A stretch of DNA of 64,000 bases from an uncultured Fidelibacterota bacterium (GCA_913043235.1 CAJWLO010000008.1:1-64000); one strand, 5' to 3'. Shown: positions 40,473 to 50,299, counted from the stretch's first letter. The notes: generated by a model from the letters alone, not told the origin. Numbers and translations: made by a program.

Positions 40473-41288
40473 CTATGTGGCATCCTTGACACATCTGAAG
40501 CCAATACTTGGGCTTCGGTTCAAGGCAGGTGTCATCAACCAAAACTTCAGTCTCTGATAGTTGGGCACGGGACCGCCCTGGATGTACCAGCGACTGCCCT
40601 TTGCAAAATAATGACTACCACCGCGTATCCAGCACCAATAGTGGTTTCCATCCAATTGTTTTGAATCGGTCCATTCCCATACATTCCCGGTCATATCCAG
40701 AGCACCATAGGGACTGGCTCCTTTAGGATAACTGCCTACAGGCTTTGTGTCTTTCGAATCCATGTTTGCCTTATTTGGATCATATAGGTTACCCCATGGC
40801 CACGCTCTTCCATCAGTACCCTGGGCCGCAAGCTGCCACTCTTCTTCTGTTGGAAGACGCTTTCCCGCCCATGTTGCATAGGCTTTTGCATCTTCAATAG
40901 ATACCCAGTAAACAGGATGATTTTCTAGACCTCTAGGATAGGTACCATTTTTCCAGTGCTTTAAAAAATTCTTGGACCATTTAGGCTTGTATCCGCTGGC
41001 ATCCATAAACTCCTTAAACTGTGCGTTGGTCACTTCTGTTTTGTCGATATAATAACCAGATGTTTTGAACTCTGTTGTATTAGAATAACGAATCCCTGCA
41101 TAATCCTGAATAAGACTATCCAGTGTTAAGCCTTCAACCCAACGGTATTCCACATGAAAAGTATAATCTTCAGCCTTTACAAGGACCATATCCTCATGGC
41201 CTTCCGAAACCACAATATTAACAATAGATAAAAATAATATTAAATGTATATAAAGATATTTATGGTGGTTTACTGTATTTAAAAGCAT
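40473..41288 (-). CDS. SUMF/FGE-fold secreted protein, copy A
   Basis: 271 aa; highly similar to 34126..34947 (YYIDKTEVTNAQFKEFMDASGYKPKW, GKRLPTEEEWQLAAQGTDGRAWPWGN). Confidence 0.9.
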   Translation of the reverse strand: MLLNTVNHHKYLYIHLILFLSIVNIVVSEGHEDMVLVKAEDYTFHVEYRWVEGLTLDSLIQDYAGIRYSNTTEFKTSGYYIDKTEVTNAQFKEFMDASGYKPKWSKNFLKHWKNGTYPRGLENHPVYWVSIEDAKAYATWAGKRLPTEEEWQLAAQGTDGRAWPWGNLYDPNKANMDSKDTKPVGSYPKGASPYGALDMTGNVWEWTDSKQLDGNHYWCWIRGGSHYFAKGSRWYIQGGPVPNYQRLKFWLMTPALNRSPSIGFRCVKDAT

Positions 41289-41325
41289 GTAATAACCCTC
41301 CTCCCAGTTAGGTATTAATAATTAT

Positions 41326-42249
41326 TTATTTCGAAATTTCTTGAATGCGTGCGTCAACTTCACCTCTTTTAGGATATGATTCAATGGTTTCCCTGTATTG
41401 GGTTGATAAGGATGCTGCTGTGATGCCTAAAGCTATGGATTCTTCTATGGATTTATCTTCACTGAGACCTACAACTAATCCAGAATTAAATGCATCACCG
41501 GCACCAACGGTATCTAAAACAGTGACACTGAGTGCTGGGAAAGATCTAACTCCTGCTTCAGACGCCCATAAGACTCCTTTTTCACCAAGTGTCAGGATCA
41601 CATTTTCAGCACCTAATTCCAATAATCTCTCGGCAACACTCTCATCATCTATTGGATCATTAGGATCAAGCCCAAGACAGACTCTTCCTTCAGTTTCATT
41701 AGGAGTAAGAGCAAAAACAGATTGTAAATTTTCTTTCGTTAGATCAACGGCTGGTGCGGGATTAAGCACTGACTTTACACCGTTTTCCTTAGCCAATTTA
41801 GATGCATGTATAGCAGTCTCAAATGGTATTTCTAGGGGCGATAGAATAACATCAGATTGTTTAATTATTGAACTATTAGAATCGATATCTTCTGGTGAAA
41901 ATTCGCCATTCGCTGCAATATCTATGATAATTATATTAGATCCAGAAGAACTTGATACAATAAAACCAACAGCAGTCGGTAATTTATCGGAATATAAGAC
42001 ACCGCGATCGCTAACATTTTCTGTTTTAAGTAATTCTATAAATGATTCTGCGAATGAATCTCTGCCTATCTTTCCCATGAAAGTTGAGTTACCGCCTAGC
42101 CTGGATATACAGGCTGCCATGTTCGATCCTTTGCCACCATGTGTAGTATGATAATTGTGACCGATAAGGGTTTCTCCTTCTAATGGAATTCGGTCTGTAT
42201 CCATTACAAGGGCTACAATATAGCTGCCTACTACCGTTACATTACCCAT
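41326..42249 (-). CDS. Ribokinase-like PfkB-family sugar kinase
   Basis: 307 aa; VGSYIVALVMDTDRIPLEGETLIGHNYHTTHGGKGSNMAACISRLGG; DTVGAGDAFNSGLVVGL. Confidence 0.92.
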   Translation of the reverse strand: MGNVTVVGSYIVALVMDTDRIPLEGETLIGHNYHTTHGGKGSNMAACISRLGGNSTFMGKIGRDSFAESFIELLKTENVSDRGVLYSDKLPTAVGFIVSSSSGSNIIIIDIAANGEFSPEDIDSNSSIIKQSDVILSPLEIPFETAIHASKLAKENGVKSVLNPAPAVDLTKENLQSVFALTPNETEGRVCLGLDPNDPIDDESVAERLLELGAENVILTLGEKGVLWASEAGVRSFPALSVTVLDTVGAGDAFNSGLVVGLSEDKSIEESIALGITAASLSTQYRETIESYPKRGEVDARIQEISK

Positions 42250-42299
42250 TCAGGAACCTTTTTAGATTTTAATTTATATTTCCTAATCTCCTATAGAAT

Positions 42300-42329
42300 A
42301 AAAATGGGTAAGAAGACCTACCCATTTTT
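42300..42329 (-). terminator. Rho-independent-type terminator for the TonB/PorV operon (possibly bidirectional)
   Basis: Perfect 11-bp stem AAAAATGGGTA / TACCCATTTTT with 8-nt loop, 27 bp past the stop of 42356..43402. Confidence 0.85.
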
Positions 42330-42355
42330 ATTTAAATAAAGTATTTGGTATCTAA

Positions 42356-43402
42356 CTAGTTAACAGCAAATCCTATACTTATAACTTGAACATTTGTCAA
42401 ACGTCCGTAGTCAAGAAAAGCATAATCTACTCTGCCGCTTATACCGCTCATATTAAAATTTAGTCCGCCACCAAAGGTTAAACTTTGTTCATCATACCCC
42501 ATCTTGTAACCACCACGAAGGCTTAGAAGATTCATCACCTTATATTCACCAGCCAGGTGAAATCTTTCAGGACCATCGTTGGGATGTACACCTTCCGCAT
42601 AAACAGCGAGGTTTTCAATAAGGTCGTATCCTATGCCAACGCGAAAATTAATTGGCATACGTACTGACTGGGGTAAACCATACAGTGCATCAAAACCGGT
42701 AAACTCGGTATCAGGACCAAAATTTCTAGCTACCATAGAAAGCCTTAAACTATTGAATCCGGTCTCATAGTAAAGACCAAAATCTATATTTGTATTAGAG
42801 ACCTTAAGCTCTGCAAGGTCTTCTTCAATCCGGCTCAAATTACCCCCAACTGACAGCACATCAGTTATTCTTCGAGCAAAGGAAACACCGTACATCACAT
42901 CTCCAGCAGAAAATGTACCAAGGTCTGCACTCCGTACGGTAATACCTAGATCTGCATCGACAACATTTTCTGTTCTAACCATATCAGGTGTTCTCAGGTT
43001 TGCAAAATAGACGCCAACTGTACCCAATGCGCCCAAATTCTTTGCAACCGCACCAGTCATATACTTGATATCTGCGACATAGGTAATATTGGTAAAAGCT
43101 GCATCAATATTTTTTACATCCACCAAGTTAGCCGGATTATTAAATAAAGATGTGACAGTGTTGTCTCTAGTCCCATTCATAATACCACCCAGCGCAGCTG
43201 ATCTCGCACTGGTTGGCAGGTGCAAAAATTGGAAACCAGTCTGTCCTGTTCTATTAAAATCTGGTGGATCAATTGTTGAGATTGGATCCCTAGGAGTCTG
43301 AGCCAGCAATGTCGAACAGATTATTACCAGGCCAACACCTATTACAGTTTTTTTATAAGACTTCAAAGTAATCATACATTCCTCCGAATAGTTATGAAAC
43401 AT
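42356..43402 (-). CDS. PorV/PorQ-family outer-membrane protein
   Basis: 348 aa; TGFQFLHLPTSARSAALGGIMNGTRDNTVTSLFNNPANLVD; beta-barrel-like C-terminus. Confidence 0.88.
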   Translation of the reverse strand: MFHNYSEECMITLKSYKKTVIGVGLVIICSTLLAQTPRDPISTIDPPDFNRTGQTGFQFLHLPTSARSAALGGIMNGTRDNTVTSLFNNPANLVDVKNIDAAFTNITYVADIKYMTGAVAKNLGALGTVGVYFANLRTPDMVRTENVVDADLGITVRSADLGTFSAGDVMYGVSFARRITDVLSVGGNLSRIEEDLAELKVSNTNIDFGLYYETGFNSLRLSMVARNFGPDTEFTGFDALYGLPQSVRMPINFRVGIGYDLIENLAVYAEGVHPNDGPERFHLAGEYKVMNLLSLRGGYKMGYDEQSLTFGGGLNFNMSGISGRVDYAFLDYGRLTNVQVISIGFAVN

Positions 43403-43412
43403 TTAAATTGTT

Positions 43413-45434
43413 TTACTTAATAATAACGAAAGTACCAGCTTTTGTCTCGCCTTTATTACTTTCGACATTATTTGTAATATGCCATATATAGATTCCGGGT
43501 GCCACCGCCTGCAGATATTTATTTACCTGATAGTCACCAAGAGTCTTTGAGCCCCAGGATGAGTCCCCACTACCGTCATCATGTTCGATAGTTTGGAGTA
43601 TTTCACCAGCCAAGGTATAAATCCTGATTGTACAAGCACCTGGAATATTGACAAACTCAATTCTTTTACTTTCACCACTGCCTAATAAGCCACTATCTTG
43701 AATAAAAGGGTTTGGATACACACGGACATCATCAAGATTATTGCTTGGGTCTGCCATTGGGTAGACCGGATTTGTGTTAACATTTACTCTCCCGCTTTCC
43801 AATGGTTTTATGCCGGTACAGCCGCCACAATCCCAGGGTGGCGCAGTATTATGACCTGTATCATAGGAAGAAACCTGATAGTAAACACCTACACCTAGAC
43901 TAAGACCAAGATCTTCATAAGTGACCATACTACCTTCAATAGTCTCCGATCCTTTAGGAATATCAGCTATAAGCTTCCATGGACCAATATTTTTAACTGT
44001 AGAACGATAGATCCGGTAACCTGCGAAGTCATTTACTCCATAATCAGGATCGGTATAAGATTCAGATATTGGAGGCCACTGGATTTTAACTCCAGTTGGG
44101 ACAGGAGTTAATGTTAATGAATTATTCCCATTTGTTGGGGTTGGAGGAGGATCAAACGCCTGATAACCACGTGCATATAGAGTAGCAGCAGCATCTACAT
44201 TTTTCCAAAGGCTGTCCGCACCATCACTCAGGCGAGCTTTATTTTCTACACCACCAGCCATTACACGGTCATTATCCATCATACCCATCGCAGAAACCAT
44301 CACAAACTTAAGTTGCTCACCGGGAGCTATTGAGTAAGGTCCAGTTGAATAAAGATAGCTCATATGTTTCTCATAAGGCAACTGCGGAGCAGCAACTGTC
44401 AGCCCCAAGCGGGTAGCTTCTGAAGTCAAATCAACACCATCCTCTGAAGTAAGTGGGAGAGGGTTATCATACTTTAGAGCTGCAAGAATATAATCGTCAG
44501 TATCAAAATCTACTTCGGGGTTATCATTCATTGGATCCTGCTGTATTCTGTTTGCGTGCTGATTAAGGTTGTTCTTATCTACAATATTCATGTGGTCACG
44601 TTCTGTTGGATCACTTTTAGTAGGCTTATCTAACCAGTAATAAGTGAAATAATGGGCTGCCCTAAAGCTATGATCCAATGATGCAGCGAACTCAGTATCT
44701 GAGGGTCCGCCAATATCGTCTCCAGTAAGACCATATGCTGCAGGTATAAGTTCACCTGCCGTGTTTACACTCTGGCCATCATGAAAATAAAAGGCTTCAT
44801 GGGCAATATCCCACTCAAAATCATCATCATCCCTTGTAACATCAGAGCCGCCTGGAATACTTATATTCATCTCAGCGGTTGGGGCAAAACGGAAATTCGT
44901 CAGGTTTTTAGATCCATTATTAGTGAAAGTAAATTCCCAAATAATAAAGTCGTCAAGCTCAGGATAGCTCCAAGCCAAAGTCCTGTAACTGAAGTCAAGA
45001 TCATACTCTACAATTTTAGCACCACCAGTAATAATCTCTTCAGCCAGCAGGCTAGGGTCTGCCATGTTATAATTTGTTACCAGTGTTGCATCCTGGGTTG
45101 GAGAAATGTAGGCCGGGTTTGGGTCATAAGCCATACACAGACGGAAAGGTGTTCCTACACCATCCACTTCTGCCCAGGTCATCCAGCCTGCCCACATAAC
45201 CACACCGGTGTGATCATTGATATCTGAGGTAAGCTCGTGTCCAGGATAATCATACTTAAAAAGATCATTCCCTGACAGTGTAGGTAAGCCAATACCTCCG
45301 TTGTTCCAAACACGAGTCCATAGTTTTGCCCGCTTTGTTCGTTCGAAGTTCCAGCCCGCACCGTAAAGATCGGCCGATGTCCAAATCATTAGCGCGGTAA
45401 TTCCAGCTATTAAATAATTGTTTTTAGTAATCAT
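43413..45434 (-). CDS. Large secreted protein with FnIII-like and T9SS/FlgD-like C-terminal domain
   Basis: 673 aa, signal peptide; PTPTNGNNSLTLTPVPTGVKIQWPPISESYTDPDYGVNDFAGYRIYRS; C-terminal VRVYPNPFIQDSGLLG...GIYIWHITNN...GTFVIIK. Confidence 0.75.
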   Translation of the reverse strand: MITKNNYLIAGITALMIWTSADLYGAGWNFERTKRAKLWTRVWNNGGIGLPTLSGNDLFKYDYPGHELTSDINDHTGVVMWAGWMTWAEVDGVGTPFRLCMAYDPNPAYISPTQDATLVTNYNMADPSLLAEEIITGGAKIVEYDLDFSYRTLAWSYPELDDFIIWEFTFTNNGSKNLTNFRFAPTAEMNISIPGGSDVTRDDDDFEWDIAHEAFYFHDGQSVNTAGELIPAAYGLTGDDIGGPSDTEFAASLDHSFRAAHYFTYYWLDKPTKSDPTERDHMNIVDKNNLNQHANRIQQDPMNDNPEVDFDTDDYILAALKYDNPLPLTSEDGVDLTSEATRLGLTVAAPQLPYEKHMSYLYSTGPYSIAPGEQLKFVMVSAMGMMDNDRVMAGGVENKARLSDGADSLWKNVDAAATLYARGYQAFDPPPTPTNGNNSLTLTPVPTGVKIQWPPISESYTDPDYGVNDFAGYRIYRSTVKNIGPWKLIADIPKGSETIEGSMVTYEDLGLSLGVGVYYQVSSYDTGHNTAPPWDCGGCTGIKPLESGRVNVNTNPVYPMADPSNNLDDVRVYPNPFIQDSGLLGSGESKRIEFVNIPGACTIRIYTLAGEILQTIEHDDGSGDSSWGSKTLGDYQVNKYLQAVAPGIYIWHITNNVESNKGETKAGTFVIIK

Positions 45435-45465
45435 TTGATTCTCCTTATTTACCGATTCAATTCTC

Positions 45466-48400
45466 TTAGAAGTCTACGCTTAATGATAGATACATCATGC
45501 GCATGGGGTTACTGATAGAATTATAAAAACCCCATATATCAGTCTCTCCAGATTTACCAACCTTAGGTTTGATACCGTCTTCTTCCCACTGCTTGAGGTT
45601 ATCACCGCTTGGGATGATCATATCATAGTCATTAAAAAGATTAATGACTTCAAGCGCTAAAGCTGGGCGAGCAACACCAAGATCAAAAGCTTTTGAGATC
45701 TTCAGATCAGTTCTCCTATGAGGAAACCAGCGCTTGTTGTTCGGCGTTCTTAAGCCGGTAAAATCATCCGCGTAGTAGGTATACTCTGCACCTGAAAAAT
45801 ATTCATTATATAAACCAAAATTAACTGATCCCAGTGACTTGGGTGTAACATAGTTAACATTTGTCTTAAAAATTGAATTACTTAACCAGGTAGCTTTCAA
45901 CTCATCATATGAGTGAGGCTGGTGAGGACGGGTTGCGTCTTCATAGTACCATGCATATCCTGCGAGACCGCCTGAAGTCAAACTATAATTATAGGTGAAA
46001 CTTGCAGACCAGTTGCTTCGGTAGAGTTTATCTACTGTTAATTCTATGCCCCGGGAATCCTTGTAACCGTTATTGGTGTAAAATATATTATCGTGACCGT
46101 CACCGGCAATGTTACGGGATCTGCTGTAATTATCCCTGAAAGATGCAACACCCCATCCAATAGCATTTACACCACCGCCACCTCTATTATATGAACTGGT
46201 GTGATTAAATCTATTGAGCTGTGAACCATCCTTATAGTAGAACGCACTTGATACGCGCCATACATCTGCAAAGTTAACATCAAAACCAACTTCATACTGG
46301 ATTGTTTTCTCATAGGTTACCCCAGGCTGCCCATACCAGCCCTGCCACTGATCCATACGTACCGAGCCGTAGGGGTCACTATCATACCAGCTGGTTGGGA
46401 AACCAAGTATCTTTGACCAGTTTGGACGCTGATAAAAGTGTCCATAGTTGAACCGTAATTTAGACTTGGCAGTAATTGGAAATGATATCCCCAGTCTTGG
46501 AGATATAACAGTTTTCCACTCAGATGCAACAGGCATATCATCGTTTCTCACACCATCAAACACTGATTTGTAATCAGCGGGTGTAACGCCCGGCAAAACA
46601 GCAAACCAGTCTCTCTTGGTTAGATATGACTGCCAAATAGGTGCTGTGTTTGATGGTTTTCCATCAACACCACCATTCCATTCTTGGAACCCAACCGGAT
46701 CAAAAATATTTGCCGGATAATTGTGGTTCGCATTGAACCCATCAACACGGACTCCAACATTCACAATCATACCTTCAAACTCCATTTTGTCCTGCAAGTA
46801 CATATTAAACTCAGACGGTTTTGAATCATAAACGTTATCCAAGTGCCATACGTCACCAGCGGCAAACTCCATATAATAGTGCTGATAGTCTACAGCGCTC
46901 ATTGAAAACTCTGCACCTGTTTTTACCTGGTGAGTTTTTGTTACCTGACTTGTTAAATCTAATTTAAAATTGGTTTGAGAGCTTTCAGTATAATTATTAA
47001 CCTGGATTTGGCGTGCTTCTATACGGAAGTTAGCTGCCAAATCAAACTGACTTCCACCCCAGGCCATCTGCTGCTCTGTTGTTTTAAATTTACTGTAATC
47101 CTGCTCTTCCTTCATATTATCAGAAAGTCCATTTACTTTAACAGTAAAGAATGTCTTTGGACTCAATGTATTCTGATATGTTAGGCCCCACATTGTAATA
47201 TCTTTAGTCTGGGGACCTTTGTGCCAGTAGCCACCCCACGGAGCCAGAGCCATGCCTACATATGGATTCCTAATATCAGCGTTTGGCTGCCACGCAGCTT
47301 CTTTGGAGCTTTCTCTATTGTTCCAGTTACTCTCCGTATATGTATAGGCTGTATAACCCCCACTCATAACATTAAGAGTAACCTTCTGGTTATCTGTTAA
47401 ATAATAATTAATTTTTGCTTGGATATTTCGCTCAGGATTGTATTCTCCACCCTGAGGAAAAATATTTACTCCATTTTTTCCTCTTACAGAAAGCAAATAA
47501 TTCAATTTGCTCCCCGCCGAACCATATATAGTCGCTTCAAGCTCATTCTCTGCTCGCTTTGTGTAATCTGCAAGCACAGGATCTGGAGTTATCTGCTTGG
47601 TATAAAGGTCTAATAATTGCTGAGCAGTTGGATCCGCAGAGTTTTCATTCCATTCATTCGGATACCAGAGCGCCAGATAGGATTTAAATCCCGCAACTTT
47701 CGTTTCATCTGTGAGCTCATTCTGCCAGTGCGCTAGATCATAATTCGTACGATACCAGAGACGGTCATCATACATATTCATCCCCCAATGGTATTTACCC
47801 GCAGGACGAGTTCTCACCATGACACTTCCATGAACACCTGTTCCGGAGCTTGCTTCTTTTGATACAATATTTACTACACCAGACATTGCATTTCCATACT
47901 CAGCATTATATCCACCAGTAAGAACTTCAATTTCTTCCATAGAGCTGGTATTTAATCTAGACCAGCTATCACCAAGAATACCGCTGACCATTGAGATACC
48001 ATCCACCATATAAGATACTTCATTTGCCAGACCACCCCTTATATATTGTGTTTCGCCCATATCTACAAAACCTGTCTGCTGGGACAAAGCATCTTCTAAA
48101 TCAACAACGGCCATATTATCTAGAAAATCAGAAGTTAGAACAGACTTACTTCCAGTAATATCCTGCTCAATTATAGCCCTCTCTGCAATTACATCAACGG
48201 CAGCACCTTCAATCACTGAAGCATTTAAGCCAAAATCAACCGCGGTGGTTTGATCAATAGAAACCCTAACATTGGATGACACTTTTTTCTCATATCCTAT
48301 ATATCCAGCTGAAACTTCGTAATTACCAGGCGATATATTGATTATAAAATAGTCTCCCACTTCATCTGTACTTGCGCCAAAAACAGTACCGGGAATCATT

Positions 48401-48555
48401 ACATTCGCACCAGCAAGAGGCTCTCCTGTGCTTGCGTCCGTTACCTTTCCAGCAATCTTACCGGTGGTACCAGCAAACAGTACTCCCATAAAAAGTGCGG
48501 AGATGATAATTAGTGATTGAAAATAGCGGCCGATCTGGTGATGACTTAATTGCAT
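45466..48555 (-). CDS. TonB-dependent receptor with carboxypeptidase-like regulatory N-terminal domain
   Basis: 1029 aa; GKIAGKVTDASTGEPLAGANVMIPGT; plug YIRGGLANEVSYMVDGISMVSG, EIEVLTGGYNAEYGNAMSGVVNIVSKE; AAGGAGG Shine-Dalgarno before ATG. Confidence 0.95.
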   Translation of the reverse strand: MQLSHHQIGRYFQSLIIISALFMGVLFAGTTGKIAGKVTDASTGEPLAGANVMIPGTVFGASTDEVGDYFIINISPGNYEVSAGYIGYEKKVSSNVRVSIDQTTAVDFGLNASVIEGAAVDVIAERAIIEQDITGSKSVLTSDFLDNMAVVDLEDALSQQTGFVDMGETQYIRGGLANEVSYMVDGISMVSGILGDSWSRLNTSSMEEIEVLTGGYNAEYGNAMSGVVNIVSKEASSGTGVHGSVMVRTRPAGKYHWGMNMYDDRLWYRTNYDLAHWQNELTDETKVAGFKSYLALWYPNEWNENSADPTAQQLLDLYTKQITPDPVLADYTKRAENELEATIYGSAGSKLNYLLSVRGKNGVNIFPQGGEYNPERNIQAKINYYLTDNQKVTLNVMSGGYTAYTYTESNWNNRESSKEAAWQPNADIRNPYVGMALAPWGGYWHKGPQTKDITMWGLTYQNTLSPKTFFTVKVNGLSDNMKEEQDYSKFKTTEQQMAWGGSQFDLAANFRIEARQIQVNNYTESSQTNFKLDLTSQVTKTHQVKTGAEFSMSAVDYQHYYMEFAAGDVWHLDNVYDSKPSEFNMYLQDKMEFEGMIVNVGVRVDGFNANHNYPANIFDPVGFQEWNGGVDGKPSNTAPIWQSYLTKRDWFAVLPGVTPADYKSVFDGVRNDDMPVASEWKTVISPRLGISFPITAKSKLRFNYGHFYQRPNWSKILGFPTSWYDSDPYGSVRMDQWQGWYGQPGVTYEKTIQYEVGFDVNFADVWRVSSAFYYKDGSQLNRFNHTSSYNRGGGGVNAIGWGVASFRDNYSRSRNIAGDGHDNIFYTNNGYKDSRGIELTVDKLYRSNWSASFTYNYSLTSGGLAGYAWYYEDATRPHQPHSYDELKATWLSNSIFKTNVNYVTPKSLGSVNFGLYNEYFSGAEYTYYADDFTGLRTPNNKRWFPHRRTDLKISKAFDLGVARPALALEVINLFNDYDMIIPSGDNLKQWEEDGIKPKVGKSGETDIWGFYNSISNPMRMMYLSLSVDF

Positions 48556-48685
48556 AGTCTACCTCCTTAGATTAGGTTTACTTCATTTGGGCAGGAATTT
48601 GAGTCCAGCCCAGTTATTTTTGCTCCACATAAAATATTGGAAATTTTATCAAGACAAACAGATGTAATCTTTTCGAATCATTACA

Positions 48686-48703
48686 TGAACAATCGATTGT
48701 TCA
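48686..48703. promoter_or_regulatory. Perfect 18-bp palindrome, candidate LacI-type operator upstream of the TonB receptor
   Basis: TGAACAATCGATTGTTCA equals its own reverse complement; 131 bp upstream of the receptor start; central CG. Confidence 0.7.
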
Positions 48704-48857
48704 ACTACATTACGATGCGATTAATTACTTAATTAAAATGTATATAATATATCTATCGGAGGCAAGATTATTTTAAAAAAATCTTGTCCCAATAAATTGG
48801 AATCTCCTAACCACCAAATTGTAAAATAATTCCCAAAGCTGATATTTAATTTCGGCT

Positions 48858-50060
48858 TTAATCACCAGAGTATGTTTCGCCTTCACTGTCCGTTAGAATA
48901 AGCCATACCTGTGAATCGGGTTCTCCATTAAATACAATCTCCCTCCATCCGGTCAAAGCATAGCCGCCATCAGATGTCTGCTGCACAGTTCTTCCCCAGT
49001 CAAGTCCAAGTCCCCCAAACGTTTTTTCCCATAATTTAATACCCACACTATCAGTCTTAACTAACCAAGCGTCACCATAGTCAGGCAAAACCTGAGAAAA
49101 ATTAATACCGGTTATAATATAACCATTATCAGATGTTTGCTGAACAAACGATCCTTCATCTAAAGAACTTCCGCCATAAAGGCGAGTCCAGAGACTGTCA
49201 CCAGAAGCATCAGTCTTTATCAGCCAGAGATCATTTACTCCATTGCCATAAGAACTGGTTTGACCAGTTACAATATAGCCTAAATCTGAAGTTTGTATGG
49301 AATGGGCACCCACATCATCTTGATACCCCCCGTATGTCTTTGTCCATAGGGTATCACCTAATTCATTTATTTTCATTATAATTAGATCTGAATAGCTTTC
49401 ACAATCAATACAACCCGCTATTATAAATCCCCCATCGATAGTTGGCTCAATCGAATAACCTATGTCAATATTCTTAATATTAAAAACTTTTGACCATAGC
49501 TGGGTCCCATAAGAATCAGTTTTAATTATTGATATATCATTATCCATGGTCCCAGTCACGATAAATCCCCCATCAGAAGCAATTTGTACGGCGTTTCCTG
49601 AAATATCTTCGTTGATCCAATCTTCTGAGCCCTGTGTTTGAGTTTTAACAAGAGCTGATCCAACAATAATATAGCCTCCATTATCCAATTCCCTCACACA
49701 CAATCCATAATCTTCGCCTACACCTCCATATATTTCATCCCATTCCGGCTCTCCATTATGATCAGTTTTAATTAACCAAATATCTGAGCCGCTTATGGAA
49801 TAGCTTCTTGTCAAACCTGTAATGATAAACCCTCCATCCTTGGTTTGTTGCCCAAAATAGCCAACATCAATTTGTGAGCCACCATAAGTAATTCCTACCT
49901 GCGCTAAATCATTTATTTCTGGGGTGTTTTCTTGCTCACATGCATTAATAATAAATAAAAATAGCAGAAGCTCTAAAAAATATGGTTTTTTAAAAAGGAT
50001 TGCTGATCTAAGATTTTTTTCCATTAATAATTTGAGATTAATATTGCTGCAATGACACAC
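48858..50060 (-). CDS. Lipoprotein with tandem DGGYIITG...WLIKTDSxGDxLWTKTYGG repeats (propeller-like)
   Basis: 400 aa; lipobox-like FIINACEQ; repeat unit seen about six to seven times. Confidence 0.8.
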   Translation of the reverse strand: MCHCSNINLKLLMEKNLRSAILFKKPYFLELLLFLFIINACEQENTPEINDLAQVGITYGGSQIDVGYFGQQTKDGGFIITGLTRSYSISGSDIWLIKTDHNGEPEWDEIYGGVGEDYGLCVRELDNGGYIIVGSALVKTQTQGSEDWINEDISGNAVQIASDGGFIVTGTMDNDISIIKTDSYGTQLWSKVFNIKNIDIGYSIEPTIDGGFIIAGCIDCESYSDLIIMKINELGDTLWTKTYGGYQDDVGAHSIQTSDLGYIVTGQTSSYGNGVNDLWLIKTDASGDSLWTRLYGGSSLDEGSFVQQTSDNGYIITGINFSQVLPDYGDAWLVKTDSVGIKLWEKTFGGLGLDWGRTVQQTSDGGYALTGWREIVFNGEPDSQVWLILTDSEGETYSGD

Positions 50061-50299
50061 CTTCTAATAACCATGATGGTAAACTACAATTGATATTATG
50101 CATTAACTAATAAAAGTACTCATCAAATTATTTGCTTATAAGTATGATTAATCAGAGTATTATAATTAAGATTATAAATAATGGCCTAAAATAAAATTGG
50201 AAAAGGAATTTACTTCTACAAAAAATATTGACTACCAAAATAATAATTTTGTTTTACAAAAAGAAACGCCAATTACTCTGATAGAAAATCTTTGATTAT

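Noticed and set aside
41345-42151. 268-aa plus-strand ORF antisense to the ribokinase gene
   Set aside because: Fully antisense to a well-supported PfkB kinase; the translation is low-complexity Ser/Pro-rich with no recognisable domain.
44781-45227. 148-aa plus-strand ORF opposite the secreted T9SS-like protein
   Set aside because: Antisense shadow ORF; no recognisable protein features.
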